Shown here: positions 26,708 to 38,104 of the stretch, piece by piece
How the letters are laid out: every line of letters begins with the position of its first letter
How positions within the stretch are numbered: position 1 is the stretch's first letter
Assembly (NCBI GenBank): GCA_947459825.1
Contig: CANHFH010000006.1
Location: 1 to 56,862 of the forward strand
Direction: 5' to 3'
DNA length: 56,862 bases
Source: Pseudomonadota bacterium
GTDB lineage: Bacteria > Pseudomonadota > Gammaproteobacteria > Steroidobacterales > Steroidobacteraceae
The notes under the pieces: model-generated
The model's database searches: none
What the model saw: the letters and a program-made list of their open reading frames with translations, nothing else
Told to the model about the DNA's origin: nothing
Translations under genes and position numbers: made by a program

Positions 26708-27829
26708 ATGGACAGAGCGCCCATGTACGACGGCACAGGACCGGCAGCCGGATCCGAAGGGAAGGGCGGTGTGCCGACGCGTGCGCCGCCGCGCGCGCTG
26801 TTCGTGCCGGTGAGCGGCCCCTCGGGCATGGGCGAGTTCGCGCGGGCGCGCGGTCTGGCCGACGCCTTGAAGGCCCGCTGGCCCGAGGTCGAGACGCATT
26901 TCCTCGTGCACCGCGACGCTCCGTACGCGCGCGGCTTCCACCACCCGCTGACGCTGCTGCCCGCATCGCCCACGCTCCGCACCGATGAGGTGGTCGCCGC
27001 GATCCGCGCCTTCCGTCCGGGCGTCGTGGTGTTCGACAACGCCGGCCGCAGCGGTGCGCTGCGCGCGGCGCGCGCTGCCGGCGCTCATGCGGTCTATGTG
27101 AGTTCGCGCAGCCGCCAGCGCTACAAGGCGTTCCGGCTGCGGTGGATGCGGCTGCTCGACGACCACTGGATCTCGTACCCGTCGCCGATCGCCGGGCCTC
27201 TGACCGCCGTCGAGCGCTTCAAGCTGCGGTTGATGGGGCAGCCGGAGATCCGTTTCCTCGATGCGGCCATCGCACCGCCCGACGAGGCTGCGGCCGAAAC
27301 GCTGCTGGCGGGCGGCGCGGCGCCGGAGGTCATCATCGTCCCGGGCGGCGGCAGCCAGTTCCACGACTCGGCGATGACACCGGCGCGTTTCGCCCGTTGG
27401 GGCGAGGCGCTGGCTGCGCGCGGCCACGAGGTCGTCTTCGTCGCGGGGCCATCGTTCACCGCGGAGATCGCGCCATCGCCGCGGTTGCGCGTGCTGCGGG
27501 GCGTGGGCGGCGGGGCTTTGATGGCGCTGCTGATGCGCAGCCGGTTGGTGCTGGTCAATGGCGGCGACACGCTGCTGCAGGCCATCGTGCTCGGCAAGCC
27601 CTGCGTCGCCGTCCCGATCGCCGGTGACCAGGCGGCGCGCATCGCGGCCTGTACGGCGCTGGGCGCCGCGGCGGCGCCGAAGCCCGACGATGTGGTCGCG
27701 ACCTGCGCCGCGTTGCTCGACGACGCGGCGCGGCGGGAAGCGCTCGCCGCGGCCGCGCGCAGCGCCGGGTTCACCGACGCGTTGCCCGGCATGGTGGCGC
27801 GGCTCGGCGCGCACCTCGGGCTCACCTAG
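26708..27829 (+). CDS. GT-B fold glycosyltransferase (MurG/PseG-like)
   Basis: 373-residue protein. The N-terminal domain has [23 protein letters not shown], the Gly-rich substrate loop seen in MurG/PseG/UGT-type enzymes; the C-terminal domain contains IIVPGGGSQFHDS and VLVNGGDTLLQAIVLGKPCVAVPIAGDQ, the donor-binding pattern of GT28-like transferases. The donor and acceptor cannot be read from sequence. ATG 26723 is an alternative start. It converges on and overlaps the next glycosyltransferase by 8 bases. Confidence 0.75.
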   Translation: MDRAPMYDGTGPAAGSEGKGGVPTRAPPRALFVPVSGPSGMGEFARARGLADALKARWPEVETHFLVHRDAPYARGFHHPLTLLPASPTLRTDEVVAAIRAFRPGVVVFDNAGRSGALRAARAAGAHAVYVSSRSRQRYKAFRLRWMRLLDDHWISYPSPIAGPLTAVERFKLRLMGQPEIRFLDAAIAPPDEAAAETLLAGGAAPEVIIVPGGGSQFHDSAMTPARFARWGEALAARGHEVVFVAGPSFTAEIAPSPRLRVLRGVGGGALMALLMRSRLVLVNGGDTLLQAIVLGKPCVAVPIAGDQAARIAACTALGAAAAPKPDDVVATCAALLDDAARREALAAAARSAGFTDALPGMVARLGAHLGLT

Positions 27830-28844
27830 CGGCGATCAGCTCCTTGTAGGCCGCCAGCGTCTCGCGCACCACGGTGTCGAGATGCCAGGCCGAAAGATCG
27901 TGCTGCTGCCGCGGCGTTCGCGCCGCCGCGAGTTCCTGCAGCGCCTTCGCCATCGCCGGCACATCGTCGATGTCGACCAGCCGCCCCGGGAACCGCGACA
28001 GGATCTCCGAGGGGCCCTGGGTGCGCGTCGCGAGCACCGGCGTACCGGCATCGAGCGCCTCGAACAGCACGCGGCCGAGCGGTTCGCTGCGCGAGGGGCT
28101 CACGAAGAGATCGAAGGCCTGGTAGAGGTCCTTGGCGTCGCTGCGGAAGCCCAGGAACTTGATGCGTCGATCGGGGCTTGATGCCGCCGCCAGCCGTTCG
28201 AGCGATGCCCGTTCGCGGCCCTCGCCGGCGATCACGAGGCGCGCCTGCGGCAGCGCCGCCGCGCCGAAGGCGCGGATCAGCGTGTCGAAGCCCTTCGACT
28301 CGGCGAGCCGTCCGACGCCGCCGACCAGGAAGTCCCCCGGCGCCGCGCCGGCGAGCGCGCGCAGTTCCGCGATCCGTTCCGGTGCGAGCTTCGGCTGCGG
28401 CATCAAAGATTCATTGATGTCGAACACGCGGCCGCGATAGTCCGTGAGGTCGCACTTCTGCCACTGCGCGATGACGATCAGCCCGTCCATCTGCAGGAAA
28501 TGCGGGCCGTTGACCCACATGTGCAGCGTGGCGATGGTCGGGCAGGGCGGCTTCAGGCGGGCGACGAGCCGCGTGCTCTTGCGCAGGTGGGTGTGGATCA
28601 CCTCGGGGCGGAACTCCCGCACCGCACGCTTGAGACCTGGCCCCGGGAACCAGCGACCGCATTCGACGACCTGCACCCGCGGGTCGAGATGGTCGCGGAT
28701 CGAGGCGCCGCCCGCGCCGCGATGGTCGCGGCGCAGCGCCAGCATGACCTCGTGGCCCTCCGCGACGCAGGCGTTGCACATCTCGGCGGTGGCGCGCTCG
28801 GTGCCGGCGAAGCCGCGCGAGAACAGCGTGTGCAGGATGCGCAT
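27822..28844 (-). CDS. GT4-family glycosyltransferase
   Basis: 340 residues, GT-B fold retaining glycosyltransferase. N-terminus LHTLFSRGFAGTERATAEM is the GGxxR-type loop of GT4; the C-terminal donor site is SRSEPLGRVLFEALDAGTPVLA, the E-x7-E motif. VGGVGRLAESKGFDTLIRAF is also characteristic. It lies 9 bases downstream of the FAD oxidoreductase stop and is probably in its operon. Likely acts on a surface polysaccharide or LPS; the exact sugar is unknown. Confidence 0.88.
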   Translation of the reverse strand: MRILHTLFSRGFAGTERATAEMCNACVAEGHEVMLALRRDHRGAGGASIRDHLDPRVQVVECGRWFPGPGLKRAVREFRPEVIHTHLRKSTRLVARLKPPCPTIATLHMWVNGPHFLQMDGLIVIAQWQKCDLTDYRGRVFDINESLMPQPKLAPERIAELRALAGAAPGDFLVGGVGRLAESKGFDTLIRAFGAAALPQARLVIAGEGRERASLERLAAASSPDRRIKFLGFRSDAKDLYQAFDLFVSPSRSEPLGRVLFEALDAGTPVLATRTQGPSEILSRFPGRLVDIDDVPAMAKALQELAAARTPRQQHDLSAWHLDTVVRETLAAYKELIAAR

Positions 28845-28853
28845 CGTGCGCCC

Positions 28854-30518
28854 TCAGCCCTTGCGTTTGTCGCGCAGGATCTCGCGCGCGGCGTTGCGAC
28901 CCGGCACGCCGGTCACGCCGCCGCCCGGGTGTGCGCCGGAACCGCAGAGATAGAGCCCTTCGAGCGGCGTGCGGTAGTCGCCGTAGCCGAGCGCGGGGCG
29001 TGCCGCCCACAGCTGGTCGAGGCCGAGCGCGCCGTGGAAGATGTCGCCGCCGGCGAGCCCGAAGCGCTGCTCGAGGTCGAGCGGCGAGAGCGCGGAATGT
29101 CCGAGCAGGCTCGCGCGGAAGTTGGGCGCCTGCGCATCGACCGTATCGATGATGAGCTGCGCGGCGGCCTCGCGCATCGCCGGGTCCGCCCAGCTGCGGC
29201 CGGGCGCGTCGGGACGCGCGAGGTCGTAGTCGAAGTGCTGGCAGAAGAGGCTCGCGACATGCGCGCCCGGCGGCGCCAGGGTGTCGTCCAGCGTCGAGGA
29301 CACCAGCATCTCCACCACCGGTGCGCCCGATACGCCGTGCAGGCGCGCTTCGGCGTAGGCGCGGTCCATGTAGCCGAGCGAGGGTGCGATGATGATGCCG
29401 GAGCTGAGGTGCGTGTCGTCCGTGCGCGAGCGTCGCGCGCTGAAGCGCGGCAGCTCCGCGAGCGCGACGTTCATGCGGAACGAGGCCGACCCGACCCGCC
29501 AGCGCTCGATGTGGCTGCGGAAATCTTCGGGCAGGTCGTCGGGCTGCAGCAGGCCGAGGAAGAGCGGCTTCGGCCCGAGGTTGCCGATGATGTTCGGCGC
29601 ACCGAACACGCGGCCGTCGGCGAGCCGGATGCCGCTCGCGCGCACGCGGCCACCGCCGATGCGGCCCGCGGGGCGGCTCGTGATGATGCGCTCGACCGGC
29701 GCGTCGCACTCGATGTGCACGCCGAGCCGGCGCGCCTCGGCGGCCATCGCCTGCGTGATCGCGCCCATGCCGCCGATGGCGTGGCCCCAGATGCCGCTCT
29801 TGCCGTTCACCTCGCCGAAGGCGTGGTGCAGCAGCACATAGGCGCTGCCCGGCGTGTAGGGGCTCGCGTAGTTGCCGACGATCGAATCGAAACCGTAGAG
29901 CGCCTTGAGCGGCTCGCACTCGAACCAGTGGTCGAGGATCTCGCCGGCGCTGCGCGTGAAGAGCTCATGCAGTTCGCGCTGCCGGGCGAGCGGCAGCGCA
30001 CGGAAGCCGCTGCCGAAGCGCAGCAGCTCCCAGAGGTCGCGGCCGCGGCGCAGGTCGGTGGGCGGTGTGCGGTGCAGCAGGTCGCGCAGCAGCGCGACGG
30101 CGCGGCCGAGCATCTCGTTGAAGGCGGGCAGGCGCGCCGCGTCGCGGGCGCTGAAACGGCGCACCTCCTCGAGCGTGTCCGCGGCGGTCGGGCCGGCGCT
30201 GAACGAGCCCCCGTCGGGCAGCGGCAGGAAGTTCTGCATCGGCCGCTCGACCACGCGCAGCCCGTGGCCGGCGAGACCCAGTTCGGCGATCACCCCGGCA
30301 TCGAGCAGGCTCACGGTGTAGCTGGCGGCCGAGTTGCGGAAGCCGGGGTGGAACTCCTCGGTGACGGCCGCGCCGCCGATAACGCCCCGGCGCTCGAACA
30401 CGGCCACCCGCAGCCCCGCCCGGGCGAGGTAACAGGCGCAGGTGAGGCCGTTGTGACCGCCGCCGATGACCAGGGCGTCGAAATCTGCGGCAGGGGGCTT
30501 GCGACTGGATGTATTCAC
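28854..30518 (-). CDS. FAD-dependent oxidoreductase, phytoene desaturase/PYROXD2-like
   Basis: 554 residues from the preferred GTG start. Dinucleotide fold ALVIGGGHNGLTCACYLARAG near the N-terminus, FERRGVIGGAAVTEEFHPGF following, and the FAD-closing motif GLYLCGSGAHPGGGVTGVPG near the end place it with phytoene-desaturase-like oxidoreductases of the PYROXD2 type. The substrate is unknown; no carotenoid genes are near. The frame extends to ATG 30554, but that would run through the LexA box and the lexA ribosome site. The box lies 5 bases upstream of GTG 30518, so SOS control of this gene is possible. Confidence 0.82.
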   Translation of the reverse strand: MNTSSRKPPAADFDALVIGGGHNGLTCACYLARAGLRVAVFERRGVIGGAAVTEEFHPGFRNSAASYTVSLLDAGVIAELGLAGHGLRVVERPMQNFLPLPDGGSFSAGPTAADTLEEVRRFSARDAARLPAFNEMLGRAVALLRDLLHRTPPTDLRRGRDLWELLRFGSGFRALPLARQRELHELFTRSAGEILDHWFECEPLKALYGFDSIVGNYASPYTPGSAYVLLHHAFGEVNGKSGIWGHAIGGMGAITQAMAAEARRLGVHIECDAPVERIITSRPAGRIGGGRVRASGIRLADGRVFGAPNIIGNLGPKPLFLGLLQPDDLPEDFRSHIERWRVGSASFRMNVALAELPRFSARRSRTDDTHLSSGIIIAPSLGYMDRAYAEARLHGVSGAPVVEMLVSSTLDDTLAPPGAHVASLFCQHFDYDLARPDAPGRSWADPAMREAAAQLIIDTVDAQAPNFRASLLGHSALSPLDLEQRFGLAGGDIFHGALGLDQLWAARPALGYGDYRTPLEGLYLCGSGAHPGGGVTGVPGRNAAREILRDKRKG

Positions 30519-30527
30519 AGGTACTGT
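30499..30527 (+). promoter_or_regulatory. lexA promoter overlapping its operator
   Basis: TTGCGA (30499-30504), 17-base spacer, TACTGT (30522-30527). The -10 hexamer overlaps the left half of the LexA box, the usual layout for autorepression. Start predicted near 30534, giving a 21-base leader that contains AGAGGTG before the ATG. Confidence 0.6.
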
Positions 30528-30539
30528 ATGGAACAACAG
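30524..30539. promoter_or_regulatory. LexA box (SOS operator) at lexA
   Basis: CTGTATGGAACAACAG matches the gammaproteobacterial CTGT-N8-ACAG consensus exactly at its eight key bases. It lies 15 bases before the lexA ATG and 5 bases before the GTG of the divergent oxidoreductase, so a bound LexA dimer would block both starts. Confidence 0.9.
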
Positions 30540-30554
30540 AGGTAGAGGTGCCAC

Positions 30555-31202
30555 ATGTCAGACATGTCCGATTTGACTCCCCGCCAGACCGAAATCCTCC
30601 GTCTCATCCAGCGCGCCATCGCCGAGACCGGCATGCCGCCCACACGCGCGGAGATCGCGCAGGAACTCGGCTTCCGTTCGGCGAACGCCGCCGAGGAGCA
30701 CCTGCGCGCCCTGGCCCGCAAGGGCGTCATCGCGCTCGTGCCGGGCACCTCGCGCGGCATCCAGCTGAAGGACATCCTGCGCGAGCAGCTCGGCCTGCCG
30801 CTCATCGGCCGTGTGGCCGCCGGCAAGCCTATTCTCGCAGAAGAGAACATCGAAGCGCGATTCAACATCGACCCGGACATCTTCTCGCCCAAGCCGCACT
30901 ATCTGCTCAAGGTCACCGGCATGTCCATGAAGGATGTCGGCATCCTCGACGGCGACCTGGTGGCCGTGCACCGCACGCCCGAGGTCCGCAACCGCCAGAT
31001 CATCGTCGCGCGCCTCGAGAACGAGGTCACCGTCAAGCGTTACAAGCAAGAAGGCAGCACCGTATGGCTGTTGCCCGAGAACGTCGACTTCGAGCCCATC
31101 CGCGTCAACCTGCGCGAAGAGCCGCTCATCATCGAAGGGGTGGTGGTCGGCGTGCTGCGTCGCGGCGCGAGCGGACCGGGCAAGTCCGTCGGTCTCATGT
31201 AG
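30555..31202 (+). CDS. lexA: LexA repressor
   Basis: SOS repressor, 215 residues. N-terminal winged helix-turn-helix ([16 protein letters not shown], then the recognition helix [13 protein letters not shown]). The self-cleavage site is Ala89-Gly90 (VAAGKP), with the catalytic pair Ser124 (GMSMKD) and Lys161 (VKRYKQ). The box upstream implies autoregulation; downstream are the SOS mutagenesis genes. ATG 30564 is a possible internal start. Confidence 0.97.
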   Translation: MSDMSDLTPRQTEILRLIQRAIAETGMPPTRAEIAQELGFRSANAAEEHLRALARKGVIALVPGTSRGIQLKDILREQLGLPLIGRVAAGKPILAEENIEARFNIDPDIFSPKPHYLLKVTGMSMKDVGILDGDLVAVHRTPEVRNRQIIVARLENEVTVKRYKQEGSTVWLLPENVDFEPIRVNLREEPLIIEGVVVGVLRRGASGPGKSVGLM

Positions 31203-31242
31203 TCCTAAGCCGCAAGCGTCCGGGCCCGCCCGGGAGACCACC

Positions 31243-31443
31243 ATGGCCGATCTGATACTGCGCCCCTCGCCGGGCGCGACGGGCGATTTTGCGCCGAAGA
31301 AACTGCGGCGCCCCGCGCGCGCGGCGCTGCGGCGCTACACCTGTCCCTGCGGCTGCGGCCGCAACGGTTGGTTCTCGCAGCCGCGTACGCTGCGTGCGGC
31401 CGCGGTCAGCACACACCCCGATGCCGACGCGGGTCCGGCGTGA
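31243..31443 (+). CDS. small Cys-rich basic protein in the SOS locus
   Basis: 66-residue ORF between lexA and imuA, starting at ATG 31243 behind GGGAGA. The middle contains a compact CPCGCGRNGW motif flanked by many Arg; no fourth ligand pair is evident. It fills the lexA-imuA gap neatly, leaving 40 and 30 bases. I do not recognise it; it does not look like SulA. It may be a real SOS-coregulated small protein or a chance frame. Confidence 0.5.
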   Translation: MADLILRPSPGATGDFAPKKLRRPARAALRRYTCPCGCGRNGWFSQPRTLRAAAVSTHPDADAGPA

Positions 31444-31473
31444 GACCACAGGCGGCGCGCAGTGGTGGACGCC

Positions 31474-32130
31474 ATGGATACCCTTGCCGGTCTCCTCACG
31501 CATCCGGGCATCTGGCGCGGCCGCGGTCTCGCACGCAGCGATACGCACGCCACGGGCTACGCGCGTCTCGATGACGCCTTGCCGGGGCGGGGTTGGCCTG
31601 CGGCCGGCCTCACCGAGATCCTTACCCGCCGTCCCGGTCTCGGCGAACTGCGCTTGCTGCTGCCGCTGCTCGCCGCGCTCGGCGCCGCGCAACCGCCGCG
31701 TTGGGTCGCGTGGGTGTCGCCGCCCTTCGAGCCCTACGCGCCCGCGCTCGCCGCGGGGGGCGTGCCGCCCGGGCGCCTGCTCGTGATCCGCGCCGCCGAG
31801 CCGCTGTGGGCGCTCGAGCAGACGCTCGATTCAGGTGCTTGCGGCATCGCGCTCGGCTGGCCGGAGTCCGGACGCCGTCCGGTGCGGGCGCGCGACCTGC
31901 GGTGGCTGCAACTCATCGCCCAGCGCCATCGTGCGCCGGCGTTCCTGTTCCGTGGCCTCGCGGCCGCGCGCGAGGCATCGCCCGCCGAACTGCGTCTGCT
32001 GTTCGAGCCGCAGCCGGGCGGTGCACGGCTGCAGCTCTTCAAAAGCCGCGGCGGCCACCGTGAGCCGTTCGAGCTGCAGTGGCCTGTTCCGCATCGCTCC
32101 GCAGGGGAGGTTCCGCATGGCGCGGCGTGA
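31474..32130 (+). CDS. imuA: translesion synthesis accessory protein ImuA
   Basis: RecA/SulA-like accessory factor of the ImuA-ImuB-DnaE2 mutasome. 218 residues from ATG 31474; GTG 31462 and 31465 are in-frame alternatives. Family traits: LLTHPGIWRGRGLAR at the start, TGYARLDDALPGRGWPAAGLTEIL, and the C-terminal LFKSRGGHREPFELQWP. The canonical Walker A of RecA is not present, as is normal for ImuA. The end overlaps imuB by 14 bases. No separate LexA box is visible, so it is likely read through from lexA. Confidence 0.9.
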   Translation: MDTLAGLLTHPGIWRGRGLARSDTHATGYARLDDALPGRGWPAAGLTEILTRRPGLGELRLLLPLLAALGAAQPPRWVAWVSPPFEPYAPALAAGGVPPGRLLVIRAAEPLWALEQTLDSGACGIALGWPESGRRPVRARDLRWLQLIAQRHRAPAFLFRGLAAAREASPAELRLLFEPQPGGARLQLFKSRGGHREPFELQWPVPHRSAGEVPHGAA

Positions 32131-33640
32131 ACGCGTGGCCTCGACGCGCCGCGCCTTCGCAAGGCTCGGCAGCGCGACACACGCACGGTCCGCACCGACC
32201 GCGGTCACCGCGCCCGCCGGTGTGCCGCCGGGTCCGCCGCCGCTCTCGCCACCGCTCGGATCCTTGTTCGACACCGCGCCCGAGGCCTGGGTCGCGCTGT
32301 GCACCGCCGCCGACCCCGAGCGCCTCGATCACCTCGCACGGCTCGCGCTCGGTTTCAGTCCGCGCGTGAGCCTCGAGTCCGATGCCGTGCTGCTCGAGGT
32401 GCGCGGCAGCTTCCAGCTGTTCGGCGGGCCGCAGGCGCTGTGCGCGCAGCTGCTCGCGCGCTGCCGCGCAGCGGGCGTCGAGCCGCGTTGGGCGCTCGCG
32501 CCGACGCCGCTCGCCGCGCTCGCTCTGGCCCGTGCCATGACGGATGCCGAGGCTTGCGCAGGGCAGGGCGTCGCGGTGCTGGCGCGCGACCGTCTGGTCG
32601 GTGCGCTCGCGCCGCTGCCGCTCGCCGTGCTCGGCTGGTCCGACGACACGATCGCGCGGCTCGCCTCGAGCGGAGTGCGTACGCTCGGCGCGGCGCTGCG
32701 CCTGCCGCGCGCCGGGTTCGCGCGGCGTTTCGGTCCCGGTACGCTCGCCGACCTCGACCGTCTCGTCGGCCTCGCGCCCGAGCCGCGTCGTGCCTTCATG
32801 CCGCGCGAGCGTTACCGCGTCCGCCACGAACCTTCCTTCGAGCTCGCTGCGCAGCCGGCCGTGCTGCGCGAGATCGGTCCGCTGCTCGATGCGCTCGAGT
32901 CCTTCCTGCGCGCGCGCGGCTGCGGCACCGACCTGCTGATGCTGCGGCTCGCGCACCGCGAGCGGCCGGCGCAGCACGGGGCCGCCGCCATCCCGCCATA
33001 CACGCCCGTGACGCTGCGGCTCGCCGCCGCCGAGTGGCTCGCCGCGCGCTTCGCGGCCTTGCTCGCTGAACACCTCGCGCGCACCGTGCTGCCCGCGCCC
33101 GTGGTGCGCATCGAACTGCGTTCAGGTGCGTTGCGCGCGGTGACGGCCGGCAGCGCGGCGCTGTGGCGTCCCGGCGAGCACGGCGGCGGACTTGGCCGCG
33201 AGTCGCCCGCGCTCATCGAGCGGCTGCGTGCGCGGCTCGGCAGCGAGGCCGTCTACGGCCTCTGCCTCGTGCCGCGCCACCGTCCCGAGGTCGCCTGGCG
33301 CGTCGCCGAGCCGGCGCTGCCGGGTACGGCGTCAGGCGCGGCATCAGGTGCAGCGGCAGATGCGGTGGCAGATGCGGCACACGCTCCGGGGTCCGCGCCT
33401 GCGGAAGGGTGCGGCCTGCGCCGCCCGCTGTGGCTGCTGCGCGAGCCGGAACCGCTGCCGTGGCCCTATGAGGCCTTGCAGCGGCTCGAGGGCCCCGAGC
33501 GCATCGAGACCGGTTGGTGGGACGGCGGCGATGTCGCGCGCGACTACTACATCGCCCGCGAGCCTTCGGGCGCCGAGGTCTGGGTGTACCGCGAGCGGCT
33601 GCCGCCGCACGGCTGGTGGTTGCACGGCGTGTTCGGCTGA
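32117..33640 (+). CDS. imuB: inactive Y-family polymerase-like protein ImuB, shortened N-terminus
   Basis: Hub of the mutasome: a catalytically dead Y-family polymerase that tethers DnaE2 and the beta clamp. 507 residues from ATG 32117 with AGGGGAGG upstream. Recognisable parts: VSLESDAVLLEVRGSFQLFGG, LGWSDDTIARLASSGVRTLGAALRLPR (HhH region), RPLWLLREPEPLPW and the C-terminal YYIAREPSGAEVWVYRERLPPHGWWLHGVFG. The usual start of ImuB (a WxALxLPxLxLD-type strand and the following palm part) is missing; instead there are about 50 Arg/Ala/Pro-rich residues. No frameshifted copy of the missing part was seen in the other forward frames. Confidence 0.88.
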   Translation: MARRERVASTRRAFARLGSATHARSAPTAVTAPAGVPPGPPPLSPPLGSLFDTAPEAWVALCTAADPERLDHLARLALGFSPRVSLESDAVLLEVRGSFQLFGGPQALCAQLLARCRAAGVEPRWALAPTPLAALALARAMTDAEACAGQGVAVLARDRLVGALAPLPLAVLGWSDDTIARLASSGVRTLGAALRLPRAGFARRFGPGTLADLDRLVGLAPEPRRAFMPRERYRVRHEPSFELAAQPAVLREIGPLLDALESFLRARGCGTDLLMLRLAHRERPAQHGAAAIPPYTPVTLRLAAAEWLAARFAALLAEHLARTVLPAPVVRIELRSGALRAVTAGSAALWRPGEHGGGLGRESPALIERLRARLGSEAVYGLCLVPRHRPEVAWRVAEPALPGTASGAASGAAADAVADAAHAPGSAPAEGCGLRRPLWLLREPEPLPWPYEALQRLEGPERIETGWWDGGDVARDYYIAREPSGAEVWVYRERLPPHGWWLHGVFG

Positions 33641-33664
33641 GGCCGGACCAGCCGTGTGTATCCG

Positions 33665-34033
33665 TCAGCCACGCCTTGAAGTGGTGTGTCGCCGCGTCGC
33701 GCGTGGTCGCTCCGTGCGTGGCCGATCGATGAGGCGACCGTTCGCGTACTTGTGCAGTACGCTCGCGATCAGCGTCTGGTAGGGTAGGCCCTCCTCGTGG
33801 GCGAGCGCCTGCAGTTCCTGCAGGGTGTCCGATGACAGACGGATGTTGATGCGCTGGTCCTTGATCGGTGTCGCACGCGCCGCCGCCCGCAACGTCTCGA
33901 CCTGCGGTCCGTGCCCCTGCGAGACGAACTCGCCGCGCCCATAGGCCGCCAGCACTTCGCGCTCCTCGTGCAGGTCGGCGCTCATGCCCGTGCTCATCTT
34001 CTGCATCCTGCGGTCTTTCTTGCTGGCGTTCAT
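33665..34033 (-). CDS. CopG-type antitoxin
   Basis: 122 residues. The core INIRLSSDTLQELQALAHEEGLPYQTLIASVLHKYANGRL is a ribbon-helix-helix antitoxin domain of the kind that partners BrnT-like toxins. The N-terminal 60 residues, with EEREVLAAYGRGEF, likely contact the toxin; the tail is strongly basic. Its ATG overlaps the toxin stop (ATGA), toxin first, as in brnTA. It converges on imuB with a 24-base gap. Confidence 0.85.
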   Translation of the reverse strand: MNASKKDRRMQKMSTGMSADLHEEREVLAAYGRGEFVSQGHGPQVETLRAAARATPIKDQRINIRLSSDTLQELQALAHEEGLPYQTLIASVLHKYANGRLIDRPRTERPRATRRHTTSRRG

Positions 34034-34350
34034 GTGTATCGGTCCTCGCTCAGATAGATGCGCGTCGCCTTGCGGCTCGGGATGATGGTCTTGAGGAAGA
34101 ACTCGCGTCCGTCCTCGACGAAAGGCACCAGCCAGGCGTAACCGGCGAAGCGTATGACGAGGATGCGTTGCCCCGCGTGGCGCGACGGTCCGGTCCGCAC
34201 CGCCACATCGAGCAGGTCACCCGCGCGGATCGCCCGGACCACATCCTCGAAACCGATGCCCCGCGTGGTGCGCAGCCAGAGGTCCTTCGTTTCGTTCCAC
34301 GCGAAGCGCTTGCCGTCGAGCGGAGCGATCGATGGTGATTGTGATGTCAT
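34030..34350 (-). CDS. BrnT-like toxin of a type II toxin-antitoxin pair
   Basis: 106-residue RelE-superfamily-like toxin. The start FAWNETKDLWLRTTRGIGFEDVV corresponds to the FxWxxxK...F-x-x-V start of BrnT, and YAWLVPFVEDGREFFLKTIIPSRKATRIY carries the SRKAT-type ending. Predicted activity is RNA cleavage, by family. AAAGG lies 6 bases before the ATG. The pair is transcribed away from dnaE2, and only 67 bases separate the two start codons, so the dnaE2 LexA box is in its promoter region. Confidence 0.82.
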   Translation of the reverse strand: MTSQSPSIAPLDGKRFAWNETKDLWLRTTRGIGFEDVVRAIRAGDLLDVAVRTGPSRHAGQRILVIRFAGYAWLVPFVEDGREFFLKTIIPSRKATRIYLSEDRYT

Positions 34351-34400
34351 TGTGTGCCTTTTGTCATCTTTTTAGGGCGGACTCGCGCGTGCTGCAGAGA

Positions 34401-34416
34401 CTGTATATAAATACAG
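34401..34416. promoter_or_regulatory. LexA box at dnaE2
   Basis: CTGTATATAAATACAG is a near-ideal SOS operator (CTGT-N8-ACAG with the AT-rich core). A TATAAA -10-like hexamer (34406-34411) is embedded in it, and exactly 6 bases separate that hexamer from the dnaE2 ATG (34418). The box ends one base before the start codon. It also lies 50 bases upstream of the divergent toxin gene. Confidence 0.92.
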
Positions 34417-34417
34417 T

Positions 34418-37764
<3,347 letters not shown>

Positions 37765-37768
<4 letters not shown>

Positions 37769-38028
37769 CGCTTCGAAGTGCGCTTGCCCGCGCGCTTGGC
37801 CGCTACCGGCGCGGGTTCGATGTCGTAGTCGTCGAAGTCGCTGGTCAGCTCGGCGGTGTGCTTCTCTTCGCGCAGGCGTTCGAGCTTGCGCCATGCCGGG
37901 TCGCCGCTGCCCTTGGGCGGGCTGCGACGGCGCAGATGGTCGAACTCGCGCATCGCGTGGTCGACATCCTCGCCCGAGTCGAGGTCCTCTTCTTCCTCGA
38001 AGTCTTCCTGTTCCGGTCTCTCGTTCAT
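37765..38028 (-). CDS. small acidic protein of unknown function
   Basis: 87 residues: a highly acidic N-terminal part ([13 protein letters not shown]), a central charged helix ([12 protein letters not shown]) and an acidic DFDDYDIE segment before a basic tail. The helix plus DFDDY pattern resembles small PA3496-like proteins, but I hold that only loosely. Its stop overlaps the dnaE2 stop by 4 bases on the opposite strand. A promoter-like element lies at 38061-38090. Confidence 0.65.
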
Positions 38029-38060
38029 GCTCCGAACGTCCGGTGACCCCCGTCGCGCGG

Positions 38061-38090
38061 AATTTATTTCGGTCGTGGCATGTTTTGCAA
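38061..38090 (-). promoter_or_regulatory. promoter-like element upstream of the small acidic gene
   Basis: On the minus strand TTGCAA (38085-38090), an 18-base spacer and TAAATT (38061-38066). The predicted start leaves a leader of about 25 bases, with GGAG directly before the ATG. It lies just beyond the gspF stop. Confidence 0.5.
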
Positions 38091-38104
38091 GAGGGCGCGT
38101 CCGT

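Noticed and set aside
25598-30518. possible defence or secondary-metabolite island in the less conserved block
   Set aside because: Genes are a lipoprotein, methyltransferase, two glycosyltransferases and an oxidoreductase without nuclease, integrase, synthase or repeat structure; GC content matches the rest. Envelope glycan functions fit better.
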